Positions 9,619 to 19,053 are shown, counted from the first letter of the stretch. The stretch: DNA of 54,955 nt from Asticcacaulis sp. UBA2476 (GCA_002342035.1 DDPE01000095.1:1-54955), one strand, 5' to 3'. Numbers and translations: made by a program. Notes: generated by a model from the sequence alone, not told the origin.

Positions 9619-10452
9619 TTAGGTGCGCAGGCAACCCACCTGCGCCACCCGATATTCGCGGCGGAAAGTATCGGACACGGTGCCGTAATTGCGGCGCGTA
9701 ATGACCTCTTCGCGGTCATAGTCCGGGCGGCGCGACGCAGGATTGGCCAGAGCGTGCAGGGTTTCCGGCGTCGAAGTATAGATCCGGCCCCGACGGGGGT
9801 TGTGGCGTAGGGTAATGCCGACCACCTGAGACGCCGTATTGACCGCCGGACCGCCGATGAGCTGGTTCAGGCTGCCCTCAAGGCCGAAAGTATGGCCCGA
9901 CTCTGCCCAGGCCAGCACCGATTCGTTGGCCTCAAAGCGCTTGGATTTCGATAGGGTGGTGCGCCCGATAAACCGGCCCGTCGCTTCGCCCACCGCACCA
10001 CGCGGGAAACCCGGCATAAAGGCGCGCTGCCCCACTTTGAGCGCTGCCGGATCGGCCAGAGGCAGGGGCCGCGTCCCACCGGAGGTCACCGCGATTTCAT
10101 AGTTCTCATGGCCCGCCGATTTACGGATTTTGAACGGCACGCCCAGATTGCCGCCGATATTCAAAAACGGATAGGCGCAGTTGCGAATACTGTCGCGGGC
10201 AATAATCCATTCGCCGGACTGAGACACCGAAAACGCCGTGCCGGTATAGTCGATCTGGGTGGCGACCCCCTGACCGCTCGGCAAGCTGATGATCGAGCCT
10301 TGCGCGAACGGGCTGAAACTAGCCAATAGCGATATCTCGGACGCACTGGGCGGCGGTGGCGCGGGCGGCGCCATAGACCGGTCGCGCCAGTTGACGGTGA
10401 CCATCGTCCCCACCGCCAGCGCAACCCCATAAAGCAGCCAGTCGAGTTTCAC
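9619..10452 (-). CDS. Membrane-anchored trypsin-fold protein lacking catalytic residues
   Basis: The 277-residue protein has an N-terminal membrane helix (about residues 5-21), a proline-rich linker and a domain with the spacing of trypsin-like (HtrA/Trypsin_2) proteases. GTAFSVSQSGEWIIARDS occupies the region where the catalytic His normally follows (usually N/A-A-H), and LNQLIGGPAVN replaces the usual G-N-S-G-G-P, so neither the catalytic His nor Ser is seen. The later VVGIT strand is present. It is probably an inactive, periplasm-facing binding or scaffold protein. The next gene downstream in the transcript is none; the DUF350 gene lies upstream by 18 bases, suggesting an operon. Confidence 0.72.
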   Translation of the reverse strand: MKLDWLLYGVALAVGTMVTVNWRDRSMAPPAPPPPSASEISLLASFSPFAQGSIISLPSGQGVATQIDYTGTAFSVSQSGEWIIARDSIRNCAYPFLNIGGNLGVPFKIRKSAGHENYEIAVTSGGTRPLPLADPAALKVGQRAFMPGFPRGAVGEATGRFIGRTTLSKSKRFEANESVLAWAESGHTFGLEGSLNQLIGGPAVNTASQVVGITLRHNPRRGRIYTSTPETLHALANPASRRPDYDREEVITRRNYGTVSDTFRREYRVAQVGCLRT

Positions 10453-10470
10453 CTGCTGCCCCCTCTGGTC

Positions 10471-10929
10471 TTAGCCCGCCACGGCGGCGGCGAGGATAAT
10501 GGCCCCAGCCAGCTTTGCCGCCACCAGCAGCACCGCAGCCGACACTTCGCCTTCGTTGATGCGCTCAGGCAGGCCCGACAACAAAAAATCGACAATGCGG
10601 AACACGAACAGTTGCAGCAGGATGGTCGCCCCGCCCCAGATCACAATCTCACGGATCGAGGTTGAGGCTGACATCGACGTCGCCAAAGGAATAGCCAGAC
10701 TGATGATCACCCCGCCAAAGCCCACAGCCGCCGCCGAATTACCGTCGCGGATCTGGTTGATTTCCTTATAGGGCGTGAGGAACGCATAGACGGCGGTGCC
10801 GATCATCAGCATCAAAAGCGTCACACCCGCATGCAGTAAGGTGATGGGAAAGCCCGTACCAAACGCCTGAAACTCAGGGCGCAAGGCTTCCGGGATAAGG
10901 AATTCCGGGTTCAGAAAATCAGGTATCAT
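10471..10929 (-). CDS. DUF350 family membrane protein
   Basis: From the ATG chosen, 152 residues start MIPDFLNPEF; a TTG 33 bases upstream would extend it but has no better ribosome site. There are four hydrophobic helices arranged as two related halves, with the polar PYKEINQIRDGNSAAAVGFGG segment between helices one and two, as in DUF350 proteins. Function is unknown; family members are often near stress or glutathionylspermidine-like genes. It overlaps no gene but is 18 bases from the trypsin-fold gene on the same strand and likely cotranscribed. Confidence 0.85.
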   Translation of the reverse strand: MIPDFLNPEFLIPEALRPEFQAFGTGFPITLLHAGVTLLMLMIGTAVYAFLTPYKEINQIRDGNSAAAVGFGGVIISLAIPLATSMSASTSIREIVIWGGATILLQLFVFRIVDFLLSGLPERINEGEVSAAVLLVAAKLAGAIILAAAVAG

Positions 10930-11071
10930 AAAGCTTCGCCCCGCCGCTTTGATAATCTTCAAGACCGTTTTACCGCGCGCTCAGACCATGACGCGTGATG
11001 GGCCTTTGTCAATCATTTCAATATAACCGGAAATTCCTAAGATATTGCGACGGTTTTCCCCCAAGACGGGT

Positions 11072-12283
11072 TTAATCGGCGTCCTCGACCAGGTGCCCAA
11101 ACGGCAGGCCGTCGATATGGTCGACCATAACCACGCCGTCGCGACTCTGCCGCCGCGTTTCACTGGCGCGTTGTTTCTCGCTCTCGGACTTAAGCTGACC
11201 GCAGGCCGCCAGAATATCGCGCCCGCGCGGGGTGCGAATGGGGGACGCATAACCGGCGCGATTGAGAACAGCGGCGAACGCCTCAATCGTCTTCCAGTCC
11301 GAACACTGATAGTTGGTGCCGGGCCACGGATTGAACGGGATCAGATTGACCTTGGCCGGTATGCCTTTGAGCAGATTGATCAGAGCGCGCGCTTCGGCGG
11401 GGCTGTCGTTCACGTCCTTCAGCATGACATATTCAAAGGTCACGCGCCGCGCATTGGAAATGCCCGGATAGGTGCGGATACCGGCGATCAGGTCTTTGAG
11501 CGGATATTTCTTATTGAGCGGCACCAGCATGTCGCGCAGTTCGTCATTGGTGGCGTGCAAAGATATGGCCAACATCGCCTGAGTGCGCTCACCCAGAGCC
11601 GTCAGTTCAGGCACAACACCGGAAGTCGACACGGTAATCCGACGGCGCGACAGGGCAATGCCTTCGTTGTCGGAGATAATGTCGATGGCATCGGCCACGC
11701 TGTCGATATTATAGAGCGGCTCACCCATGCCCATGAAGACGATGTTCGATAATTTGCGCGCCTCACGCGGGGACGGCCATTCCTCAAGGTCGTCGCGCGC
11801 GATCTGCACCTGGGCCACGATTTCCGCCGCCGTCAGGTTGCGCACCAGCTTTTGCGTGCCGGTATGGCAGAACGAACAGTTGAGCGTACAGCCGACCTGT
11901 GATGACACACATAAGGCACCGGCCCGGCCGACACCCGGAATAAAGACGCTTTCGACCTCAATGCCGGGTGCCATGCGGATCAGCCACTTGCGTGTGCCGT
12001 CGTTTGAAATCTGGCGTTCAATGATTTCCGGTCGGTCGAGCGAGAACTTTTCCGCCAGAGGCCCGCGCTGATCCTTGGCGATATCGGTCATCAGATCGAA
12101 ACTGGTGACCCCGAAATGATGCACCCAGCGCCAGATCTGCGTGGCGCGCATCTTAGCCTTGCGCGGTTCCACGACGCCGGAGTCTGCCAGAGCCTCTATC
12201 AGCCCCTGACGGGTCAGGCCGGTGATGTTGACGCGGGCAGATGCGGCGGCAGGTTTGGAACTCAGGTCAAGCGTATAGGCCAC
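11072..12283 (-). CDS. rlmN: RlmN, dual-specificity 23S rRNA A2503/tRNA A37 C2-methyltransferase
   Basis: RlmN is a radical-SAM methyltransferase that methylates C2 of A2503 in 23S rRNA and A37 in some tRNAs. In its 403 residues the radical-SAM cluster motif C-TLN-C-SF-C follows SSQVG, and SLHATNDELRD, the GMGEPLYN segment, and the late RTPRGRDILAACGQL with the second methyl-carrying cysteine are all intact. The N-terminal alpha-helical RNA-binding region (MRATQIWRWVHHFG) is normal. The tail rich in charged residues after ACGQL is somewhat long. Repeat copy C lies just upstream. Confidence 0.96.
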   Translation of the reverse strand: MAYTLDLSSKPAAASARVNITGLTRQGLIEALADSGVVEPRKAKMRATQIWRWVHHFGVTSFDLMTDIAKDQRGPLAEKFSLDRPEIIERQISNDGTRKWLIRMAPGIEVESVFIPGVGRAGALCVSSQVGCTLNCSFCHTGTQKLVRNLTAAEIVAQVQIARDDLEEWPSPREARKLSNIVFMGMGEPLYNIDSVADAIDIISDNEGIALSRRRITVSTSGVVPELTALGERTQAMLAISLHATNDELRDMLVPLNKKYPLKDLIAGIRTYPGISNARRVTFEYVMLKDVNDSPAEARALINLLKGIPAKVNLIPFNPWPGTNYQCSDWKTIEAFAAVLNRAGYASPIRTPRGRDILAACGQLKSESEKQRASETRRQSRDGVVMVDHIDGLPFGHLVEDAD

Positions 12284-12320
12284 GTGTCGGGATTCTCAAG
12301 GCTGTCGGGAAACTAAAAAA

Positions 12321-12393
12321 GGCAGGGACTTATAGTCGCGCATTTGTATCTGAAAACCGCTTCACACTTTTCAGAATGCGCGTTAGTCCTGCC
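12321..12393 (+). repeat. Dispersed palindromic repeat, family 1, copy C, with extra flanking arms
   Basis: The core (12335-12382) reads GTCGCGCATT, CTGAAAA, CCGCTTCACAC, TTTTCAG, AATGCGCG. Unlike the others it is flanked by a further inverted pair GGCAGGGACT/AGTCCTGCC, making a larger nested hairpin. It lies upstream of rlmN and downstream of the autotransporter terminator. Confidence 0.8.
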
Positions 12394-12445
12394 GCCTAGA
12401 ACTTATAACTGAAAACGAGCCCATGCGCAAATTTAAGGTTCGCGC

Positions 12446-12482
12446 AAAAAAGCGCCCCCACCGGATGATGGGAGCGCTTTTT
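12446..12482 (-). terminator. Rho-independent terminator of the autotransporter gene
   Basis: On the minus strand AAAGCGCTCCCA pairs with TGGGGGCGCTTT around a short loop and is followed by TTTTTT. It lies 19 bases after the autotransporter stop. The symmetric A and T runs could let it work in both directions. Confidence 0.85.
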
Positions 12483-12500
12483 GTTTCAACGGTCAGCCGA

Positions 12501-15500
12501 TTACTTCAGGCGATATTTCACGCCCGCACGCACGGTCCAGCCATTCAGCGTATCGCCCAGGCGCGCATCGGCCGTAAGGTGGCCCGACAGGTTCTCATTC
12601 GTCCGAGACTGCGCCGTTACCCCAACCAGAGCCTGACCGAAGGCACCGGTGCGCTGACCGGCCAGCCAGACCGCGCCGGAGCCACCCTCTGGCACATACG
12701 CCGTCTGGGTCTTAGCGGCATCTTCCTGCCAGGCGTTCAGTTCACCGTAAGGCGTCCAGATCACCCGCTCAGTCGTAAACTCTGTACCGACACGGACACC
12801 GGCACGGATGAGCTTGCTCTTAAGGCTGGCGATTTTCACGCTGCCCTGATCCGCCGGAATATTGAGCGTATCGGCATCAACCTTGGTCATCATATAGCCG
12901 ATGACCGGCTCAACAAACAAACTGTTGAGGTCATAGCGATTGGACAAGACAACCGACATCGTTTCCGAACGGGCCTTGAGGCGGCTGTTCGACAGGCCAA
13001 GCGCCGGATTGGTGACGTCGGCTTTCAGGACTTCGTGGCGGTTCTGAACCGACAGGCGAAGGCCTTTGTGAGTCAGGGCGGCGTAGTAGCCATAGTTCGG
13101 GGCGTCGATTTTGACACTTGAACCCGACAGGATTTCATCCGTCACCTTGGCGTCGGTCGAACCACCCATGAAGCCCGCACGCAATGAGACGCCGGTGCCG
13201 TGGATGTTATAGACACCCGCGTCGAAGCCGTACTGCACGCCGTCCTGAGACGACTTGGCCTTGGTGGTTGTGCCCGACGAATAGCCATCCGAAGTCGCGA
13301 AACCCGACTTGAGCGACAGGTCACCGCTATAGGCGCGCGCCCAGCTATTGGCCATCCACTGGTTGACACCGTAGGCGCCATCACGGACGAACACCTCTTC
13401 GGGCAGATCAGCCAGATTGAGGTTCTGCGCCGTGACATAGGCGGTCAGGCTGGCGCTCAGGCTGGTCAGCGACGGCGTATTCAGGCTGGAGACAATGCCC
13501 CAGTCGCTGGTGCCTGCGATTTTGGCCAGACGGTAGCTCATCAGGCTCTGACTGCCCAAAACGGCATTGGTGCCGATATCGGTATCTGCGGTCAAAGCCC
13601 CGTCGCCGCCACCTGAAGAGACCAGCACCACAGGTGCGCTCAGGTAAGTCCGGCCTGCGGCTGAATTATTGAGGCGCACCGTCGATGTACCCGACAAAGT
13701 CCCGACATTGAGGCGGTCGGCCTGACCGGTCAGCATATCGACATCGAACGACAGAACCGATCCGGCGATGCCCGTATAGGCACCGGTTACGTTGACTATA
13801 TCACCGGCACGGCCATTGGCCATGTGCAGTGCCCCCGCATTGCTCAGGCTGGCGGCGTTCAAAACCCCAGCGCTACCGAACCCTCCGACCCAGATTTCCC
13901 CGCTGGCGACGTTGGTGACCGCACCAAAGCCGTTAAAGCCATTGTCATCAATTCTCAGAGTTCCGCTGTTGTTGAATGCCGAACCATTGCCGGTCAGATT
14001 GCCCTGAAGGGTAAAGGTGCCGGTGTTGGTTACCGCGCCATTGATCACCCCATAAAGATAGGCTTCGCCGCTGGTATTTAGGGTTCCGGTAAATGTTCCC
14101 GTGCTGACAAATTCGCCAGCGTTCGTGACATCGCCGTTCCAGGTTCCGGCGTTGAAAACCGTCCCGGAGTTTGCCGTCACTGCGCCGTTCCAGGTTCCAG
14201 TGCTGTAGATCCAGTCCGCATTGCTCAGGACATCGCCATTCCAGACGCCCGCGTTGCCAATGTCGCCGCTATTGGCATTAAGCGCGCCGTTGACGGTGCC
14301 GGAGTTGCGGAAGTAACCGGCATTACTGACCGAACTGTTCAGGGTTGCGTTAGCATTCACCCACGCCCGGCCGTTCGCATCGCTGGTGAGGCCAGCCGCC
14401 GTTAAGCTCGTATTGCCAAAGACCGTGACATCGCCGCTATTGGTGATCGCACCGGTTGTCATGTCTCCCGTCACTTCGATCGTGCCGGAGTTGGTTACGC
14501 TGCCCGTGATAATGCCGCCGCCCGTGACCGTGCTCATGCCCACAAAAGAGGCGTTATTGCTCAGGTTGCCGTCAACTGTGCCGGTATTATTGAAATTGCC
14601 GTCAACCAAGGTGACGTTACCGTTTATGACATTGCTGTTGTCCGCAGTGCCCCAGCCGCTCACGCTCAGATCACCATTGAGCGTGCCGTTATTGCCGAAA
14701 TAGCCGGAGGACGCGATATCGCCATTCCAGATACCGGCATTGGTCAGCATGTTGGTATTGCTGCGCACCTCACCGTTCCATTCGCCGGTGGCGGTGTTCA
14801 GGATCGTGCCGGTATTGGTGTTGACGATGGCGTTATAGGTACCGGCGTTTTCGACATCACCGGCGTTGTCCAGATCATCCGTGACCGTGCCGCCCTGCTG
14901 GATGAGCAATTGCCCGCCCAGCTCATTGGTAATGTGACCGGCAGTAATTGAAGCGCCATTGCGCACCATGACGAGAGCGCCGTTCTTGATCTGTATGCTT
15001 GAGGTGTTGTTAATCGAGCCATACAAATTGAGGAGAACGTTATTTTCGATCGTCGTGGCACCGGTATAGGTGCTGTTCCCATTCAGCATAATCGCGGTCT
15101 GCACGCTACCGGTATTGGCAAAAATGATCGAGCCGCCTGTGGTCTGATCGGTCAGATCGCCGTCCAGATTCACCGAAACGTCCCGCAGGTCGATCGTATT
15201 GGTCGCCGAATTACCGAGCTGAAAATTCTGGGAAAAAGCGCCAGGCGTCGTGAAATAGAGCGTACCACCCGCAAACACCGCATTCAGGCTGGTGCCCAGT
15301 TGCGCGGCGTCATAACCGCCCGGGGCCGCCGTGTCGATATCGGTTGAGGTTGGCGTGCCGCCCGATGTACCCACCGGTGTGCCAGTATAGGTGCCGATGA
15401 CAGAGGAGACATAAAGAATAGGGCTCAGACCGTCATCGAGTGCGTTAAAGCCCCCAAAGCCCAACTGGTAACTCCCCGCTGTAGACACGCTAAAGGACGC

Positions 15501-16130
15501 CGTGATCCAAGGGGTGTTGCCATAGCTTTGCAAAATAAGCGCGCCGGTCGGATAGCCAGCACTGCCCGGCACAATGGAAGTCTCACCATTGCGAGCCAGG
15601 ATGTTGAATTGCGATACGCCCTGACCGCCCAGTGAGAAGAACACCCCATCAGAATAAGGCAGGTAATCACCGGCCGAATAGGCCCAACCGAAGGTATAGG
15701 TACCGGTTTGCAGGCTGAACGATTTGGTGATCAGACCAAAATTGGTTGAATTACCGGCGATGGCCGCAGAGGCTGTGCCGTTTGTCAGACCCAGAATGGA
15801 ATCGACAGTGCTGACGTCTATGATTGAGCCGTCGGCCTCGATCTTGACCATTGCCTCGCCCGTTGCCGGGGTCAAGGTGAAGGGACTGCCGCCGTGGTTA
15901 GAGGTTTCGGTCGTCGTCATGACCGACGTGGTGCCTTGGGTCGTCCAGCCCGTCAGACCGGCATTAACATCAAGGAATGTATCCGCGAAAGCCGCTGCGG
16001 GCATTATCGCCACCACAGCCAGGGGCACACTCAGCGCCGTCATGATGGCTTTAGGCGCCATGCCCAAGACCAGCGCCCGAACAGACGCTCCACACAGAAA
16101 ACGCTTACCCATACGAGATAAAGACACCAC
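12501..16130 (-). CDS. Large autotransporter (type Va) with repeat-built passenger
   Basis: The 1209-residue protein has a long signal peptide (cleavage likely after AAAFA at residue 49), a secreted passenger and a C-terminal outer-membrane beta-barrel from about residue 900, ending in GVKYRLK. Residues 50-260 look like a lectin-like or anchor-type module (LTGWTTQGTTSV...). Residues about 445-710 are degenerate repeats of roughly 18-20 residues carrying N-x-G-x-W-N-G-D-V, which suit a parallel beta-helix. The start used is GTG after AAGGTGA; an ATG six codons in (16112) is possible. It is a single-gene unit with its own terminator and a 253-base upstream gap. The passenger's ligand is unknown; adhesion is a reasonable guess. 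Confidence 0.88.
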   Translation of the reverse strand: MVSLSRMGKRFLCGASVRALVLGMAPKAIMTALSVPLAVVAIMPAAAFADTFLDVNAGLTGWTTQGTTSVMTTTETSNHGGSPFTLTPATGEAMVKIEADGSIIDVSTVDSILGLTNGTASAAIAGNSTNFGLITKSFSLQTGTYTFGWAYSAGDYLPYSDGVFFSLGGQGVSQFNILARNGETSIVPGSAGYPTGALILQSYGNTPWITASFSVSTAGSYQLGFGGFNALDDGLSPILYVSSVIGTYTGTPVGTSGGTPTSTDIDTAAPGGYDAAQLGTSLNAVFAGGTLYFTTPGAFSQNFQLGNSATNTIDLRDVSVNLDGDLTDQTTGGSIIFANTGSVQTAIMLNGNSTYTGATTIENNVLLNLYGSINNTSSIQIKNGALVMVRNGASITAGHITNELGGQLLIQQGGTVTDDLDNAGDVENAGTYNAIVNTNTGTILNTATGEWNGEVRSNTNMLTNAGIWNGDIASSGYFGNNGTLNGDLSVSGWGTADNSNVINGNVTLVDGNFNNTGTVDGNLSNNASFVGMSTVTGGGIITGSVTNSGTIEVTGDMTTGAITNSGDVTVFGNTSLTAAGLTSDANGRAWVNANATLNSSVSNAGYFRNSGTVNGALNANSGDIGNAGVWNGDVLSNADWIYSTGTWNGAVTANSGTVFNAGTWNGDVTNAGEFVSTGTFTGTLNTSGEAYLYGVINGAVTNTGTFTLQGNLTGNGSAFNNSGTLRIDDNGFNGFGAVTNVASGEIWVGGFGSAGVLNAASLSNAGALHMANGRAGDIVNVTGAYTGIAGSVLSFDVDMLTGQADRLNVGTLSGTSTVRLNNSAAGRTYLSAPVVLVSSGGGDGALTADTDIGTNAVLGSQSLMSYRLAKIAGTSDWGIVSSLNTPSLTSLSASLTAYVTAQNLNLADLPEEVFVRDGAYGVNQWMANSWARAYSGDLSLKSGFATSDGYSSGTTTKAKSSQDGVQYGFDAGVYNIHGTGVSLRAGFMGGSTDAKVTDEILSGSSVKIDAPNYGYYAALTHKGLRLSVQNRHEVLKADVTNPALGLSNSRLKARSETMSVVLSNRYDLNSLFVEPVIGYMMTKVDADTLNIPADQGSVKIASLKSKLIRAGVRVGTEFTTERVIWTPYGELNAWQEDAAKTQTAYVPEGGSGAVWLAGQRTGAFGQALVGVTAQSRTNENLSGHLTADARLGDTLNGWTVRAGVKYRLK

Positions 16131-16383
16131 TTAACTCACCTTTTCTAAACTGAACACGGCAGGTCAGCAGAAAAAGTTAAAACCAATGCTATCGCACTGA
16201 TCATCGAGTGACGCTCTAAACGGATATAACGCATTTTACGCTCACACAATGCTTACTGCATACTGTTGTGATGTACCAATAAGGCACAGGTCTTAAAACA
16301 CGGTTTATGGAATCTTTATAAAAAACTAATTTGAAAAGATTGAGAAAATAGGCTGTGGATACTCCACATTTTACCGCAAGAAA

Positions 16384-16764
16384 TTACGCGGCCTGGCGAT
16401 GCCAAACAGCCTGATCGACCTTGGAGGCATTAAGCGCACCCGCCATCTGCTCCTGATACATCATGCCCACCACCATTTCATTGAGCGACTTGAAGCTGGC
16501 GTCGATGTCTTCGACCCGGCCCTGATTTGACATGGCAAAAAACTGCACGGCATTCACGCGCGGCATCTTAAGCTGAATGAGATAGGCTAGACGGCGCGCG
16601 CGCTCAGGGTTCTGGCGGTGTGCCTGCGGGTCTTGCGCGAACATTTCCTTACCCAGTTGGGCGATGTAATCAAGGCTCAAGGCCTCGAAACGCTCAGCCT
16701 CCAGCGGGTGCATCATGCGCGAGGGGTCAAGCTCAAGGACCAGATCGTTCAGCAGAAAAAACAA
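16384..16764 (-). CDS. Conserved hypothetical helical protein
   Basis: The frame is open for 157 codons, but the likely start is a TTG eight bases after AGGAAGG, giving 126 residues beginning MFFLLNDLVLELDPSRMMHP; a GTG three codons earlier is possible. The body is charged and helical (AERFEALSLDYIAQLGKEMF, then RRLAYLIQLKMPRVNAVQFF). No family was recognised. It is soluble by appearance apart from the short hydrophobic start. It lies 79 bases downstream of the DUF1491 gene on the same strand. Confidence 0.65.
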   Translation of the reverse strand: MFFLLNDLVLELDPSRMMHPLEAERFEALSLDYIAQLGKEMFAQDPQAHRQNPERARRLAYLIQLKMPRVNAVQFFAMSNQGRVEDIDASFKSLNEMVVGMMYQEQMAGALNASKVDQAVWHRQAA

Positions 16765-16843
16765 CAGCGACACCTTCCTAAAGCCAGTAATACTGAGCCC
16801 CACCCTACACCCAAGGGTTTGATATCCCGTTGAAGAAGAAGGT

Positions 16844-17173
16844 TTACAAATCCTCAACTTTCTCAGTTAAGAAGTGACGGCCTTCGCGGTCCTCGACCTC
16901 GACCACCCATAGGTCGGCATCAAATTTTATCTGCTTTTGCAGATAGATATCGATCTCCGCTTCGTCATCAGTCTTGATCGGACGCATCCACAGCGCGCCG
17001 TCATGGCCTTGCACCTCACGCAGCACATAGGCCTGACGGGTCATCAGATTAACAACTTTCAGGATCACCCCGCCAGCTTTCGCATCGCCTTTGCGCGCAA
17101 TATAGCCGAAGCCGCCGCCCTGTTCGATGCGCCGCAACAGGGCTCCGACCCAAAAATCCGTCGATAATAACAC
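16844..17173 (-). CDS. DUF1491 family protein
   Basis: The 109-residue protein matches the alphaproteobacterial DUF1491 pattern: FWVGALLRRIEQGGGFGYI near the N-terminus, RKGDAKAGGVILKV, then DEAEIDIYLQKQIKFDADLWVVEVEDREGRHFL. The function of the family is unknown. It is a compact cytoplasmic protein without signal peptide. It precedes the hypothetical gene ending at 16384 on the same strand and is divergent from the secreted protein gene at 17274. Confidence 0.88.
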   Translation of the reverse strand: MLLSTDFWVGALLRRIEQGGGFGYIARKGDAKAGGVILKVVNLMTRQAYVLREVQGHDGALWMRPIKTDDEAEIDIYLQKQIKFDADLWVVEVEDREGRHFLTEKVEDL

Positions 17174-17273
17174 GCTGTTTACCTTCTTTGGAAACGGAGC
17201 CTAAAGCCTGATCGGTTTATGCTGCCCTTACAAATGGGTTTTGGCATAAGCTTTCGGGTCAGGTGTAATTTTC

Positions 17274-18218
17274 GTGTCCGTCTATAAAGTATTATCGGCT
17301 CTGATCATAGCGTCAGGCCTGCTGTCGGGTGCGGTCAACGCGGCGGCACCCAGCGACATGGTCGAAATCCTGACCCGGCGCCAGTTTATGCTGACGGCGG
17401 ATAAACGCTGCCACCTGCTCGATGCCCCTGCCGTGACGGCACTCAATGCCGGTCTGGTGCAATCGCGCAATCAGCTTGTGCGCGCCGGCATCTCGGCCAC
17501 CAACATGCGTGCGGTTTTAAACCGCGCCCGTGAGGCCGGGGAACGCGTCGACTGCGCCTCTTCTGCCCTGCAAGCCGAAGCCGAAACCGTACGCGGCGCC
17601 TACCGCGCCTTTGTCGCCCAGCCGCGCCTTGAACTGCCGACTGACCGCACCCACTGGCAGGCCACCCGCAGCCATGCCTCAGATCGCATGTGGCGGCTGG
17701 TGCAGCATCAGGACAGCCGCGACGCCCGTCTAGCGTTCGGGCTTTACGGCACACTGACAGGCTTCAACCTAACCGTAATGGCGCAGTTCACTGCTGAGGA
17801 AACGCCTTATGGTGCGCGCCTGCTGCTGCGCGATCCGCGACTGAACCCGACCGGCGTCATCACGCGCGGCGGCTACACCTTAAGCCGCGACCTGCCGAAG
17901 GGATTCAACGAAACCTACAGCCGCAGTTTTATGGCCTCCGGTCGCAACGACCTCCAGATCGCTCTGGGGGCGGATCGCCGGGTCAATTTCGCAGGCTTTG
18001 ATCCGTCCGGAAAGCGCATCGGCACGATCGAACCCAAGCCCACCGTGCGCTTTGATTTTCCGCGTGAGATCATGACGGCCATGGCCGGTCTTGATCCGCG
18101 CGAAGACGTGATTATCGCCTTCGATTTTCAGGACGGCCCCCGCTATGCCCGCTTTGAAATCGGCGATTTCATCACAGGTGCAGGCTTTGTTGCCTTGCCA
18201 TCGCCCTATAGTTATTAA
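17274..18218 (+). CDS. Secreted or periplasmic protein of unknown function
   Basis: The 314-residue protein starts with GTG after an AGGTG sequence and has a clear signal peptide (MSVYKVLSALIIASGLLSGA, cleavage near VNAAA). The first 110 residues are helical with two cysteines (C46 and C94 region, a likely disulfide); the rest has beta-rich stretches, including two RDPRLNP/VRFDFP-type segments. No catalytic motif or known family was recognised. It is convergent with the tandem DUF1428 gene, overlapping it by four bases at the stops. Confidence 0.7.
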   Translation: MSVYKVLSALIIASGLLSGAVNAAAPSDMVEILTRRQFMLTADKRCHLLDAPAVTALNAGLVQSRNQLVRAGISATNMRAVLNRAREAGERVDCASSALQAEAETVRGAYRAFVAQPRLELPTDRTHWQATRSHASDRMWRLVQHQDSRDARLAFGLYGTLTGFNLTVMAQFTAEETPYGARLLLRDPRLNPTGVITRGGYTLSRDLPKGFNETYSRSFMASGRNDLQIALGADRRVNFAGFDPSGKRIGTIEPKPTVRFDFPREIMTAMAGLDPREDVIIAFDFQDGPRYARFEIGDFITGAGFVALPSPYSY

Positions 18219-18949
18219 ACGTCGATTATGGTCTCAAACCCACCGTAAACGCGCCGCATCTGGCCATCGGCCGGCAGGGCAGAGGCATCGTCTTCAAAGC
18301 GCGCATCGCTCATCAGTTTGCCCCAGGCCGCGTCACGCACCGCTTTGGACGGCCATTCGATCCAGTTATAGGTCACCACTTCACCGGGGTTGAGCAACAC
18401 CGCCCCCTTATAGTCCGTCACCTTGCCATCAGGCACATCATCGCCCCAGGCCCCGACCACCCGCAGAGCGCCCTGCTCGATAAAGGCCTGCGCCTGCGCA
18501 ACCGACTGAGCACGGTACGCGTCTTTACCAGTCTCCGGTACGGGCAGCAATGAGCCATCGACATAGGCTGGCTTGCCGCCCTTTGTCACGCCAGCCCCTT
18601 CGTCGATGATCACCTCGAAACCGGCATAGATCATGCGCGACGCATCAAACGGCATATCCTGCATCATCGCTTCCATGCGCGGATCGTCCATCATCTTTTC
18701 ATTGGCGGCATCACGGGCAGCACGGTCGGGATATTCAAACCATGAGAACAACACGACCTCATCGGGCTTTGCCTTGACCGTGCGCTTAAAGTCAGTGAGC
18801 TTGCCGTCCGGAACCTGATCACCCCAGCCTTCAAACATCCGTGACGCCCCCAGCTCCCGGATCATTTCTCCCGCTTTTTCAGCGTGGTGAATGTAGATAT
18901 CCCGGTTGTCAGCAGGCACTGCGGTAACGAAACCTTCTACATAGGCCAT
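18215..18949 (-). CDS. Tandem DUF1428 (YbaA-like) protein
   Basis: DUF1428 proteins are normally about 120 residues with a dimeric alpha-beta barrel fold. This 244-residue protein contains two copies in a row: residues 1-117 and about 122-244, each with YVEGF/YVDGS start, a WGD-x-VPDGK-x-TD-[FY]-K motif, V-x-W-[FI]-E-[YW]-P, and a Y-[AG]-GFE-x-IID ending. The fusion would replace a homodimer with a pseudo-dimer in one chain. Biochemical function of the family is not established. Confidence 0.88.
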   Translation of the reverse strand: MAYVEGFVTAVPADNRDIYIHHAEKAGEMIRELGASRMFEGWGDQVPDGKLTDFKRTVKAKPDEVVLFSWFEYPDRAARDAANEKMMDDPRMEAMMQDMPFDASRMIYAGFEVIIDEGAGVTKGGKPAYVDGSLLPVPETGKDAYRAQSVAQAQAFIEQGALRVVGAWGDDVPDGKVTDYKGAVLLNPGEVVTYNWIEWPSKAVRDAAWGKLMSDARFEDDASALPADGQMRRVYGGFETIIDV

Positions 18950-19053
18950 GTCGTGTCTCCGTGTTCAGGTGGTTATCGGTTGCCCCTTTTTACCACTCAG
19001 ATCATGGCCGCATAGTCACGTTATATCAAATCTGAGTATCACCAAATCTCATC

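Noticed and set aside
11045..11752. A 235-codon plus-strand frame opposite rlmN
   Set aside because: Shadow of rlmN.
12423..13121. A 232-codon plus-strand frame opposite the autotransporter barrel
   Set aside because: Shadow frame in a region clearly coding for a beta-barrel on the other strand; it also covers the terminator.
14000..14800. CRISPR-like or satellite repeats
   Set aside because: The repeated units vary in length and sequence and are codons of the autotransporter passenger; there are no identical repeats with unique spacers.
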